From Casuarius casuarius (Eukaryota > Chordata > Aves > Casuariiformes > Casuariidae), in NCBI GenBank assembly GCA_003342895.1, contig PTFA01000081.1, forward strand, positions 2,556,181-2,620,180: DNA of 64,000 nt, read 5' to 3'. A program made the position numbers and the translations under genes. How positions within the stretch are numbered: position 1 is the first letter of the stretch; the number at the start of each line of letters is the position of its first letter. A model generated the notes under the pieces. It worked only from the letters and a program-made list of their open reading frames with translations, made no database searches and was not told the DNA's origin. This document shows, one piece after another, positions 33,401-43,560 of the stretch.

Positions 33401-33711
33401 AAAATCGGTGTAATTTGGGCTAAGTTAATGTAAAAACGAAAACCGTTCAATAANTCTTTTAGCGGAGATCAAAAGCAATGGGTGTAGGAAAGCAGAAAAT
33501 TGGTGATATGACGTTTTCCAACACTCTGTAACATTTGTATTGTTCAGAAAACCGCCAACCGCAGTTGTTTGAATGCTCCTTTAACTGGTGTTGCTCAAAC
33601 GCGTAAGCCGGTCGCTGGTCTCCCCAGGAAAACACATGTGGGAAGACAGTAGCTCAATTAAAAGTAGTATGTTGCTCTTAATTTGTTGCACTTGGTTGAG
33701 CCCCTGTGCCA
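33401..33711. other. No gene recognised
   Basis: AT-rich continuation with little structure; one N at 33,454. Confidence 0.5.
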
Positions 33712-33756
33712 GAACGCTCTCACGTAGGTGCTTAAATTTAAGCCTGTGCTCAAATC
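33712..33756 (+). repeat. Ancient amniote interspersed repeat, 'gcttaag' type (copy 3)
   Basis: gctctcacgtaggtgcttaa followed by atttaagcctgtgctcaaat matches the arrangement 'actactcacgtgcttaaagttaagcatgtgcttaagt'. Confidence 0.5.
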
Positions 33757-34249
33757 GTATCTATTTTATCTGTGTTTTTAGTGAAATGCGCCGACGTGTT
33801 CCTGAATGTCCTTTCCGGGATGGCCTGCTCGGACGGCCCGCGGCGGCGGCACCTCCGTCCCCTGGATGCTGCAGCCTCTGAGCAGTTCTGGGGTTTCCGT
33901 CCTTGGTGAGGGCTGGTTTCCGATTGCACAANCGCGTTGGATCCTGTCTCCTTCTGGTGACGGGAAAACCGCTTGGAGGAGCTACATGGAGGTTTGATGC
34001 CCANTGCTCTCTGCTAGTTCAGTTAGCAGAAAACACGCCTGCGCATCCGCTCCCTAACCATGCGCCTTGCTCGAGGTGGTGGCAGCTTTTTCCCCACACC
34101 GTGCCTTGAACGGAGGGAAGTTCAGCCTGGCGACTGGAGGATGGGGCTTGGAGAGGTTTTTTGGAAGGAGAGACTCGTGCTGTGAGCCGGCAGAGCTGGC
34201 ACCGGCTGCTTTCAGCTGATTAATTGGGAGCATTTTAATTTGATTGTGT
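33757..34249. other. No gene recognised
   Basis: Mixed to GC-rich lead-in to the CpG island. An AT-rich patch with gattaattgggagc is at about 34,217-34,245. Confidence 0.5.
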
Positions 34250-34700
34250 CGCCTCTCCTGCCCGCTGCCGGGATCGCTCCTCCCTTGCGTGCCGGAGGGC
34301 CTGCGCTGGGTGCGAGTCTGGCATCCTCCTGCCTGTCCCGAAAATTAGTGACAGCTGAAGAAAACGGATGATGAAAACAAGATTACGAAAAGCTTGCTTA
34401 TACGGAGGGAAACGTATCGGTGGNGAGGTGCCCCCGGAGGGACGCGGGGGCTGCTTTGCCGTGTCGCCAGCCCCAGGCCAGGCGTCGGCGGGTACCGGAG
34501 CCGGCCCGGCCGGAGAGGCGGTGCCGCGGCCTCGCTCCCCGCTTGCTGCTCCCCCTGCTCGGGCTCGTCGCCGTGTTTAGCAGATGGGAGCGGGGTGTGG
34601 AAGGGAGCGAGCGTGTTTATTTTGCTTGCGTTTTATTTTGTGCCCCCTTCGATGGGGGCGATGCTGCGTGCAGCTCCGCTGCGGGCTCACAAGGGACGAC
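34250..34700. promoter_or_regulatory. CpG island
   Basis: About 28 CpGs in 34,381-34,620 alone, and the CpG-rich part begins near 34,255. Plus-strand frames of 120 and 163 codons cross it in different registers and contain an N; none is a recognised protein. An AT-rich block follows at 34.9 kb. Possible promoter or orphan island. Confidence 0.6.
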
Positions 34701-35117
34701 ACCCGGCGGAAGATGTGCCAGGGGTTTCTTTCCCATGGCATTTTACCACTCACTAATCCTTTTGATTTTTAGCCTCTTTGAAGCCCAGGGTTTGGATGTT
34801 TTTCAGCACACGCTGAAATCAGACATGAAAACACTTCAACCAGTGCAAAAGTTTAAAACCCTTATTCATACAGCCTGGAAAGGCTTTCGCCCCATAGCTG
34901 ACAATGACTGACTTTATTATGTTTATCTATCTTTTGGCAATATCTCCTGTTGCAATTGATACAGTGTCTCACATTTTCCTGGTGCCAGGTTTAATTTCCA
35001 ACCTCAGCAAATGAAACAGTCTATCAGGTTTCTTTGCCACACTGCGGCATGCTCTGTGCAGCCTGTGATTTCGGTGGTAAATATACAGAAGAGTAAAATA
35101 AACATGTAGCAGAACAG
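34701..35117. promoter_or_regulatory. AT-rich conserved-looking block next to the CpG island
   Basis: 34,905-35,115 contains ttattatgtttatctatc, tgttgcaattgatacag and ggtaaatatacag; no N from 34,424 to 35,366. Motif style only. Confidence 0.3.
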
Positions 35118-35155
35118 CTCACGCGCACACACACACATGCACACGCTCACATGCA
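35118..35155. repeat. (AC)n microsatellite
   Basis: Imperfect cacaca / cgcaca / tgcaca units over about 36 bp. Confidence 0.8.
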
Positions 35156-38100
35156 TATGATAAAAAGTCTGGTCTTTCACCTAATTTAGACCAGAAAATT
35201 GGCATCCAATTTTATTGTTCAGACTGACTCCAAGAACACAAACATATTTTTTCCTTCAAAATAAGAACTGCCAAAATATAAAGAATGATATCTGCTGTTT
35301 TGGACTAATTGGGATTAACTCTTTCGTGGCTGCTCTATGTTGAACACGTGCAATTTCTTTTATTNGCTTGATAGCAGCAAGAGCATCGAGACCGATTTAT
35401 GGAAATGNACGGTGTGAGGGTCCTTAAAAGCCAGAGCCTTAATCCTGCAGTCNGATCCATGCAGGAGGGACCTTCTGGCTTGCACCTCTGGATATCTGAA
35501 GTGGGAATAGTCTCTTTTCCTGCGGTCTCGAGGCAGACCTAGGAAGCGGCCTGCCCGGCTCCCGTTGCAGAGGGAAGGCTAAGCTCCCGCNGCCAGGCTG
35601 GGCGGGGGGCACAGCAGACCAAGTGACAAAGCTGTAGGCAGAGCACTTCCATCGTAGTTCGCATTTTCTGCTCACTTCTTGATTTCCTCTTTTCATGTCC
35701 CACTCTTGATATAATTTATATTTCTGGAAGCGTTTCTGAAAGGTGGGGGAAAACTGTGATCCCATCGGGACCCCAAATAATTAAAATTCTTGGGCTTTGA
35801 ATAACCCTACAATTAGAATTGTGTCTATTTGTCTCCCAGGGTTTGGGTTGCATGTTTTCAAGACTTTTTCTGTAAACAGGGGCCTGGAAATTTATCTTGG
35901 GGTTTCAAAATCACCAAATGTTGCAAAACCTGCTAGAAGGACTGAGACAGCTGGGAACACTGGCCTTGCAGGAGGATGGGGGAGCAAACCACACTTTGCC
36001 TGTGGGTTTGTTTGGGATGTTGAAATAGGTGTGGAAAAGAAATCAGGTTCTGTTAAGGGCCGATCTGAAGAACCACACAGAAAAAGCTATTTGTAAGACA
36101 AGGCTTAGTTTATTGAGGAACCNTGCAGCATATTTTTAGCACCATTTCCTGGCACCTTGTGTATTAACTGCTTCCAGAGAACTTGGGAAGCTTGGACAGA
36201 AATGGTCTGAGTCATGGGGCTCTGTGTGGTGGTTGTGCAAGGCATGTGTGTGACAGGGTAGCTGATACAACTGGGGAGCAGAAGTCAAGAAAAGGAGTAT
36301 TTTGATGCAATTCCCAGGGGACCCTTCTAGGAGAAGATAACTGAGCACTGTGGCACGCCACTTGCCCAGATGTTCNTACCATGGTGCATGCAAACCTGGA
36401 GACAGGCTGTTCCTAGGAGTGGCTCGCATGGACATGCATGCGAGAGCGTCTTGGATGTCACATGGGCCTCCAGGTCTACCAGACTTCTGTCCCCATATGT
36501 AGCCATGCTGCAAGGACCATCTCCAGGTGCACGTGGTGGACCAGGCCACCAAGCTTGTCATGCNGGAGAGGTCCTGTGTGCTCAGGACAGCACAGCGGTG
36601 GGTGATATTTTCTGTGTGAAGAGCAAATCTATTCATCAGGATGTCTGGGGGATATCTCTCAGTCTAGACATGCCTTGAAGATCTGAGCTTGNGCCTCAGA
36701 AAAGAGACAAGGCAGATGCCAAACAGAAGTGGAGGTATTCTGACTATGCTTATTCTCACAGCTACAGGTTATCATTGAAGCTACAATTTGGGCACAGGTA
36801 TTTGTGGCTGGTTTCGCAGTGAAAAGATGTGTGTGTAGCCAAGTCTCTCCCGTTCCGAGTCCCAGGGTCTGTCTGCCTGGAACCGGGTCCAGCTCCCGAG
36901 CTGCTGCTCATGGCCTCTTGCTCCTGCTCTTGCAGGGCTTGTTGCAGGCTCTTGAGCCCAGTTCCCAGCGATCTCNGGCTGTTCTTCATTCCTTCCTTTC
37001 CGGGAGCTTTCTGCCGGCTGGACATCGCTCTGGTGTGAGAACAGGGCCCAGCAGTGAGTCAGATGGGCCCTCGCACTGTCCACTCTGGCTGCTGCCATTA
37101 CCTCTGGGTTAAGCCTTGCTGAGAATTCATTTAGAATAATTCTGCACCTTGGAAAATATCTGCAAAAGTTAGAGATTTTCAGCCAGAGAGAAAGGTTCTT
37201 TTTTCTTTGGCTCTGTCATCTGAGCGCGATCTTGCATTTGATTTGATAGGTGTACCCATCTCGGGGAACATCTTTGGAATTGCCCCTTGCTGCAGGTGGA
37301 AGGGGCATCTTCAAAAGCCGTTTGCAGATGACCTACTGAAGGGATGTAGTTTGCACTGCTCACAAATCACAGCTGATAATTTTACCAAGAGTTTATCTTT
37401 CCCCCCATTAAAGGCACTGGAGCTCCTCAATCCCAGCCTCTCCGGAGGCAGGCTGGAACCGCACCCCAGCGCAACTGGACTGTGCAGTAATTGCGTGTAG
37501 GTGCTCGGACGCAGAGAAAGCAGCTCTTCGGTTGTCCGGGTGCATCGCAGGGGGCTGGTAGGAGCTGGAGCCACCTTCTTGAGAGGCCTTCCCAACGCTC
37601 CGGCTTCCTTGGGTACCACAGGGAGATCTCCCCACCCCGTCAGTCTGCTTTTGCTGCTGGGTTGTTGAGGAAACCACTAAAACAGCCGAGAGAANGTTGA
37701 TTTGGGGTCGCTGGTTTGCTTTTTTAATGCTGGAGTTTGCCATGAAAATCTGGGGCAAATTAAGGAAAACAAAGCAACTTTTTCTTGGGAAGAAGAAGAA
37801 AAAACCTCAGAAACCCGCACTGTTTTCTAGTTCAGTGGAGAGGGGGAAATCAGCACACGAACCCCCCTACCTGCCTGAGACTCTCTAACTCGTGNGACAA
37901 AGAAATAAATGATCCCACAAGAAGACCCCTCGCAAAGTGACAAGAGCTCCCAGGTGAGGAAAAAAGCTCATGCAGTTTCATCTGTTTTTTCCCATTGCTG
38001 CTTTTGCAGCTGCTTTTGCACCCTGGAAGGCCTCGCTGGATTTGCCCTCTCCCGTGTGGTTTTCCCCTCCCACGGTGGGAGATATCCCGGGACCCAGCGG

Positions 38101-38567
38101 CCTCACACCTGGGTCCGGTTGCTCGCTGGCTCTCCAGAATTGGAGGTGATGGCGTGCCGAACGGCAGCGGTCTGACTCCGGTTTGGGTGTCACACGGTGA
38201 GAGGTGGCTCGTGAAGGACAGCGCGCTGCGGGGCACGGCTCAGCTGCCAGCTTACAGGCAGTTAAGGCTTGCCCAAGTAGCAGGAGAGTAGGAAGAGGAA
38301 GACACGGACCGCAAGTGAGGGGAGAGGCTGGGCGTGCTGAAACACAGGCTGGCGGCACAGAAGCGGGTTGAGTGGTGGGTTGGAGCTGGGGAAGCCTCAC
38401 GGAGTGGCTGCAAGCAAGAGATTTGCACTCTCTGGGGTGCAGCTCCCTATCTCCAAAAATGAAGGTAGCAAGACTGGTATCTCGAGAGGAGAAAGTCGAT
38501 GATGTGCACTGCTCCCAGGAGCCATGCAGGCNCTTCAGAGGGAACAGCTTTCCTTCCTATTTCTGTC
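35156..38567. other. No gene recognised
   Basis: Mixed sequence. A 166-codon minus-strand frame (36,136-36,636) is downstream-flanked by aataaa on the same strand (near 36,108). I considered a solo LTR and a terminal exon but could support neither. Frames at 36,762-37,112 and 37,850-38,400 overlap on both strands without recognisable domains. Confidence 0.45.
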
Positions 38568-38692
38568 CATGCTTCTGACTTGCTTTGTCACCTCAGGCAA
38601 ATCATTTAACCCCAGCTTCAACCTATTTTACAAGGATGTTGCAAGGCTTAATTAAGGCTTGTAAAAGGGCTTGAGTACCTGAGAGGTGCCTG
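38568..38692 (+). repeat. MIR-type SINE fragment
   Basis: gcttctgacttgctttgtca, cctcaggcaaatcatttaac, then tattttacaaggatgttgca, then cttgtaaaagggcttgagta follow the MIR consensus: 'cttgctgtgtgacc', 'ttgggcaagtcacttaac', 'tctgtaaaatggggat', 'gggttgttgtgagg', 'tgtaaagcgcttagta'. This is the best MIR match in the window; plus orientation. Confidence 0.7.
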
Positions 38693-39112
38693 CTGGAGCA
38701 GGGTGATTAATCACGTGTTGACGGGAGGGATATTGCGGGGGTAAATCCAAGCAGTCAACAACAGGGCAGATGATATTTTTCCCCGGGGGGACAAAAAAGG
38801 AGGGTTGTAAATGCGTGCACATATCAGATTTGTTCGTTCTGGATATCAAGTTGTTGAAACTGTNCAGAGACTCGTGGCCAAAACCACAGAAATCTGACTG
38901 CATGGCTGTGATAAAGACATCCTTAATTTCAACAAAAATCAATCAAAGGTGCATAAATTAGGGTGTTTCCCTCCAGACTTCAGAGTCACAAAGGCAAATG
39001 ATTTGCAAAACTTCAGGTTTTAGAAATAAATGTTTGGCTCTTTCCCTGAACACCATCCTCAACACCCTCTCAAAGCGCAGCATAATCACCCTGTTAGTAT
39101 TTATTTCTGTAG
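38693..39112. other. No gene recognised
   Basis: AT-leaning spacer between the MIR piece and the tandem repeat; one N. Nothing further identified. Confidence 0.5.
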
Positions 39113-39353
39113 ACCAGAAAGGAAGATTGTTTTGAGGAGGAAAAAAACCCCTCAGCTGAACTTTATGCAGTTGCTCACACGATGGCCCAATTGCCCGTCT
39201 GTAAAGAAAAGGAGAGAAAGGGAAAAAATACTGAACTCTATGCAGTTATTTTCAAGATGACCCAGTTCTTCTGCGTGGAAAAGGAGGAGAAAAAGATGCC
39301 TGCTGAACTCTGCGCAGGTTTTCTTGGTTTTGGCCCAGTTCTTTTCTCCTGTA
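39113..39353 (+). repeat. Diverged tandem repeat, unit ~72-75 bp, about 3 copies
   Basis: The phrase ctgaactttatgcag (39,156), ctgaactctatgcag (39,231) and ctgaactctgcgcag (39,303) recurs at 75 and 72 bp. Each is followed by a gatggcccaattgc / gatgacccagttct / tttggcccagttct block. The first two copies also have a ctgt/ctgc + A/G-rich block. A partial earlier copy (A/G-rich block only) precedes the first. Both periods are multiples of three, so a 238-codon plus-strand frame stays open through it, reading ELYAV / ELYAV / ELCAG at each start. I see no splice sites or known domain, so I call it a minisatellite rather than a gene. Confidence 0.65.
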
Positions 39354-39929
39354 ACTTCATTTCCTTCAATAGACTCACCCCTAATTTACACCAGTGCCAT
39401 GAAAAGGAGCTCGGGCTTAGAAAGAAAAAGCACCCGAGAGCTGCACAGTCTTTGATCGNCTTTTGCATTCAGCAGGCAGAAGCTGACAGTGCCAAAGCGA
39501 AAGGCTTCGGTGTTGGGTTGCATTTGCCGCGATTTGCCTCTGAATGCCGCCGCGCGCTCTCCATGGATGCGCTGAATGGCAGGAATGCGGGGATACTCGC
39601 GCAGGCAAGCAGGGCTGATTTCGTATGCTGTTCAGAGGCAGAGCATAAATCAGTACTGTTTTGTAGAGCGTTGGCTTGTCACATTTTTTNCCTTGGGGAA
39701 CATCCAGTATCTGGGCTGTGGAGAAGGGCGCTGCGGGGGAGACGGAATGGCTGTGCCCCCTGTTCTCACCTCCATGTGCAGCTCGGCGAAAACTGGATTT
39801 TATTCTTCCAGGGACCAAACGGAGCCGGCCAAAACCAGAGATTATCATCACTAAGGAATCCTGCCTGGGGAGCTTCCACCAACCAGGAGAGCCGTTAGCT
39901 GGAGATTTTTANAGCATTTTTTATGGCAC
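39354..39929. other. No gene recognised
   Basis: Continuation of the frame that starts in the tandem repeat (ends 39,898), overlapped by minus- and plus-strand frames of 90 to 144 codons. No family recognised. Confidence 0.45.
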
Positions 39930-40700
39930 GGCAGTTTTAGTTGAGCTAAATGAAGCTTATTGCAGTGGGGAATTCAGCATGCACATGTTTAAAAATCTTT
40001 TAAGATTGGATATTTTAACTCCAGCAAATAATCAAGTCCCAGGAACAATTTAGATGAGTAATATATTAAAAACAGGCTTATACAGATCCAAGAAAAACGC
40101 TGGANGATCCATAGGGGTCATTGTTATGCACTGCAGGCTTAAATATATTGACTTTTACAACTGCAAATGGATGGCTGCATAGTGGTTTCCACCAAAGAGC
40201 AGTTTCAGTCGTGATAACTCATACAAAGTAAAATTCAGTCTTGTGCTTAGAGCCAGCATGGGGTCTAAGAACTAAGTGAACTTAATCTTTATCTCTCTGC
40301 AAACATTACATCTCTTTAATCCTTGAGGCATGCCATTCCTGGGAGGATCCTGCATAATGGATGCAATGGAGCAGGGCAGGAATCGGATTTGTTATTTATG
40401 GAAAAATCTGAAATCAGAGAAAACGTGCTCTGAAATTACAGGAAAGAAAACATTTTCCAAAGGGGAAGAAAATCTCAAAACTGAAAGTAAACAAATTATT
40501 CATCAGTGCAAGTGGTTTCCATTTCTCTAAAATTGTACCTTTGTATTTGAAGTGAAACAGAAAATTGAAGTGTGCCGNTCAGAATGTGAACTCTTCCGTT
40601 TCAGGAAGATCACAATACTTTTTGTAGACATGATTTCTTTTTGATACAANATTTTTGGAATTTATAGACTTTTATGGCATATTGTTTTTTTTTTCCAGTG
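39930..40700. promoter_or_regulatory. AT-rich conserved-looking block
   Basis: 39,935-40,060 has gttgagctaaatgaagctta, tttaaaaatcttttaagat and ccagcaaataatcaagtc. The stretch to 40,560 remains AT-rich with one N at 40,106. No coding frame beyond 66 codons. Candidate regulatory DNA by texture. Confidence 0.3.
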
Positions 40701-42034
40701 GGAAAAAAAAAACAACTTTCTTCTGGAAAATGTGAGAACCACTGTATTACACCCAAAATGCCTGTGAAAGCTTATGAGGTTTTAAAAGTGCACAGATAGG
40801 AGATATTCAAGGTGAACAGATAGGCGGGATGTGGCCATAAATACCCAGGCTTCCCTGCACAATTGCGATCTGTTTTTCCAGACTGATAGAGGAGTTGTAA
40901 TAGCTAAGCCAACTATCGCTGGGTTTTGAGCTCTACCAACTATTGCCNTAGTCTCCAGTTCTGCAGGGACAATATCAAGCTTCCTAAAATTAAGGTTTCA
41001 TCTAATATTGCAAGCCTTCTGGTCCTAGTGCCAGGTCTGCAGCTTTCTTACTTTCCACAGGGTCGCAGCCCAGCCCTCAGAGTCACAGCTTGACTTTTCC
41101 ACCTCATTCATATGAGGCTGGTTGATGCTTATGTGCCTGGAAAATCAGACCCCAAGAAGGAGATGAGATGGGAGGGAAGAGATTTAGACTGATGAGTGGG
41201 TAGCTGCGAGCTACGAGCATCTCCGCGCCGTTCTGGGCACTTGGCGGTTGTCTCTTGGGCATATCGCTAAGGCAATAATATTTTATAATTGTCTTTCGTT
41301 TAGGTGCCTTCACTTCTGAGTGCTTAATGCCAGCTGTCCCCACCTCAGGGTGCTCAGGGCGGCGGGCTGGGTCCTAGGTCCCTTTGCTCCGCTGCTCTGT
41401 CCGTTCAACGGGAGCATCTGTCGCTGCTCCCCTGCAGCGCAGGAGCTGGGTGAGAGCTGGAGGCTGCGAAGGGCCGAGCGCCGTCGCGCTGCAGGCAAAG
41501 CCTCGAGTCACTGGGGTTTCTCTTAGCAGGGATCGTTGCTCCTATCAAGGCANGCAGTTTGCATGCGAAAAGCTGCTCCAACTTCAGAAGAGTCTCACTT
41601 TTCATTTGTTGGGATTGTACAGAGCTGCATATTTTCTCCGAGGTGATTTTAATTTACCAGGTTTCCGTCGGCGCTAGGANCTAGGGGACCCAGCACCAAC
41701 ACTCAGCAAATAAAGCTGGGTGCTGGAGCTGTAATCGGCACCTGCAGAGTGGCCCAAGATCCCCCANACATTGCTGAATAGCTCCATTTCTGCCATGCTT
41801 CTTCCTACGACATAGTGTGACGGCCGATATTTCCTCCCTGAAGGTGAATTTGTCATTTGCGAGACCGGGGGAGGTGACAGTGTCAGCAGCAGGGCTCATA
41901 ATCGCCTTTGGTAGCAAGGTGTTGTGCAGGAACCCAAACNTCTGAAGGGAAATGTTTTGCTTTATTTAAATACTCGTTTCTGGCCCATTGGAGGAGCTAT
42001 ATGGTTTACTAATTAGGGAATCGGGAACTGTACG
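40701..42034. other. No gene recognised
   Basis: Mixed sequence. A CpG-moderate patch at 41,200-41,520 carries overlapping frames on both strands. A strong acceptor-like ttttttttttccag ends at 40,698 without a plausible exon after it. Confidence 0.5.
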
Positions 42035-42175
42035 TCCGTGAGTTGTAATCCTTGGCCGAGTGAAGCAATGTATTCGGTACAGCTGTCACTCACCTCCCTT
42101 CTGTCTCATTTTTCTGATCTGTAAATCGAGGCTAATACNCTCTGCAGACTGAAGGTGCAAGGAGGATTAATTAGG
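42035..42175 (+). repeat. MIR-type SINE fragment
   Basis: gtgagttgtaatccttggc, then gctgtcactcacctcccttc, then tgtctcatttttctgatctg + taaatcgaggctaata, then gcaaggaggattaattagg follow the MIR order: 'ggttgtaatcctggc', 'gcaagtcacttcacctc', 'tgtctcagtttccccatctg', 'taaaatggggataata', 'gtgaggattaattaa'. Confidence 0.65.
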
Positions 42176-43249
42176 TGACATCTGCGTAGCACCGCGGTGT
42201 CTCTTCGGGCTGCGTCTGGCGCGCCGGAAGAAGCCGGAATCGCACCGGAGAGTTGTGTTTTCCCTCGGAAAGCTGAGCAGTGATGCCTCAGTCCGAATCG
42301 CTGCGATACTGAAGTTTTCATCTGAAAATTGACAACATATGAAACAAATGTTTCTGACTCAAAGGAAATGGGAAGGAAAACTGACCCTTTAAAAAGGCGA
42401 GTTTAGCAGGTTTACCCGTGAAATGGGGAAGGGAAGCTTTGCTTATGGAAAAAATCCAAACTCTAGCGTCCCANGCACTTAGCAACAGCGTAATTGTGAC
42501 CTTGATGGAGCACCGGGTTTTCCTGTTACACTAAATGAGATCTGCTCTTCNTTAAAAACAACGCGAAGGGGGAGCAAGCAAATCAAAAATCCAGCCCTCG
42601 AAGCAGTCCGGCGGAGCTCGTCCACTATTGGGTTTTCTCAAACCCTATCCAGGAACTGTGTGTTCTTCAACCTATTAAATTTACCCACTGGTCACTTGTT
42701 GGGCTACATTAGCAAACAAAACAAACTGGCTGACAGCTTGTGCTCTGCACTGCGAGGCAAAAAAACACCGCTCCCAATGGCCTTTCCCATTCCAGGCACC
42801 GAGCAGGCAACTTAACTACTTATTTACTTGGCTTCTGCTCACCCAGAAAGGACCCAACCTGATGTATGGCCCCGACCTTTCCACTCGGCGTGGCCACCAG
42901 CCAGCCTGCCACTTGGGTGTCTGCTGCGCGCGGCGCTGCAAACCTCCCAGCTGGCGAAACTCCAGCCTGGTTTTGTTCCATACCATCGTACGAAGCGCTA
43001 CACGTCCCCGAATGGGTGACCTGAAAGTCACACGCGAGTTAAATAGAAGCATAAGTTATCGGGACTTGCAGCCACGAAGCCGTTTTCTGGGAGGAAAGGG
43101 TAAATAAACAAATCATTTATTAGCAAGTGAAATTGTTTTTGCTTTGAAATGCAAAAATGTGCTCTCTGGTGACTGATGTATTTAGCTTCACCCTTCGCTC
43201 TCACCAGGCAGAGTCCAAGAATGTCATGAGCAAAACTGCTTTCAAGTCG
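42176..43249. other. No gene recognised
   Basis: Mixed sequence with CpG-moderate parts at 42,190-42,300 and 42,900-43,090. Frames of up to 81 codons overlap. No repeat named. Confidence 0.5.
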
Positions 43250-43560
43250 CCCGGGCAGCTGCTCCGCGGTGGGGTGGTGTTTGTCTGGTTAATCACCGAG
43301 GGCAGCGCTCCATCCAGGGGAATTCAGCCACCGACACCGGCGGAGCGGGNCCGAATTCCTGCTGCAGAGCCGGGGCCGCGCCAGCGGAGTTGCCCTGATG
43401 GCTACCAGCCCCGGGGCTTTTTGGGGAGGGGGGACGAGTGGGAGTGATGATGAGGCAGAGGTAAAGGCTGCCCGCGGGAGCAAGGGGACCGGTCCGCAGG
43501 CGCTTGGTGGGCACGCACAAGGTNTGTCCGCCGAAGATGCTGGTTTTTCCCCGTGAGGAC
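43250..43560. promoter_or_regulatory. CpG-rich region / CpG island
   Basis: Roughly 30 CpGs in 310 bp, with ccgcggtgg, ccgacaccggcggagcggg and ggggccgcgcc words. Overlapping frames (96 codons plus; 154 and 102 codons minus) are explained by base composition. Contains a G-quadruplex motif. Confidence 0.55.
43413..43442 (+). other. G-quadruplex-forming motif in the CpG island
   Basis: G runs of 4, 4, 6 and 3 (43,413-43,416; 43,423-43,426; 43,428-43,433; 43,440-43,442) with loops of 6, 1 and 6 nt. Confidence 0.65.

Noticed and set aside
36070..36690. Possible solo LTR of an endogenous retrovirus on the minus strand
   Set aside because: A minus-strand aataaa and a ttcttca end looked LTR-like, but I found no matching target-site duplication, no partner LTR and no viral coding remnant.
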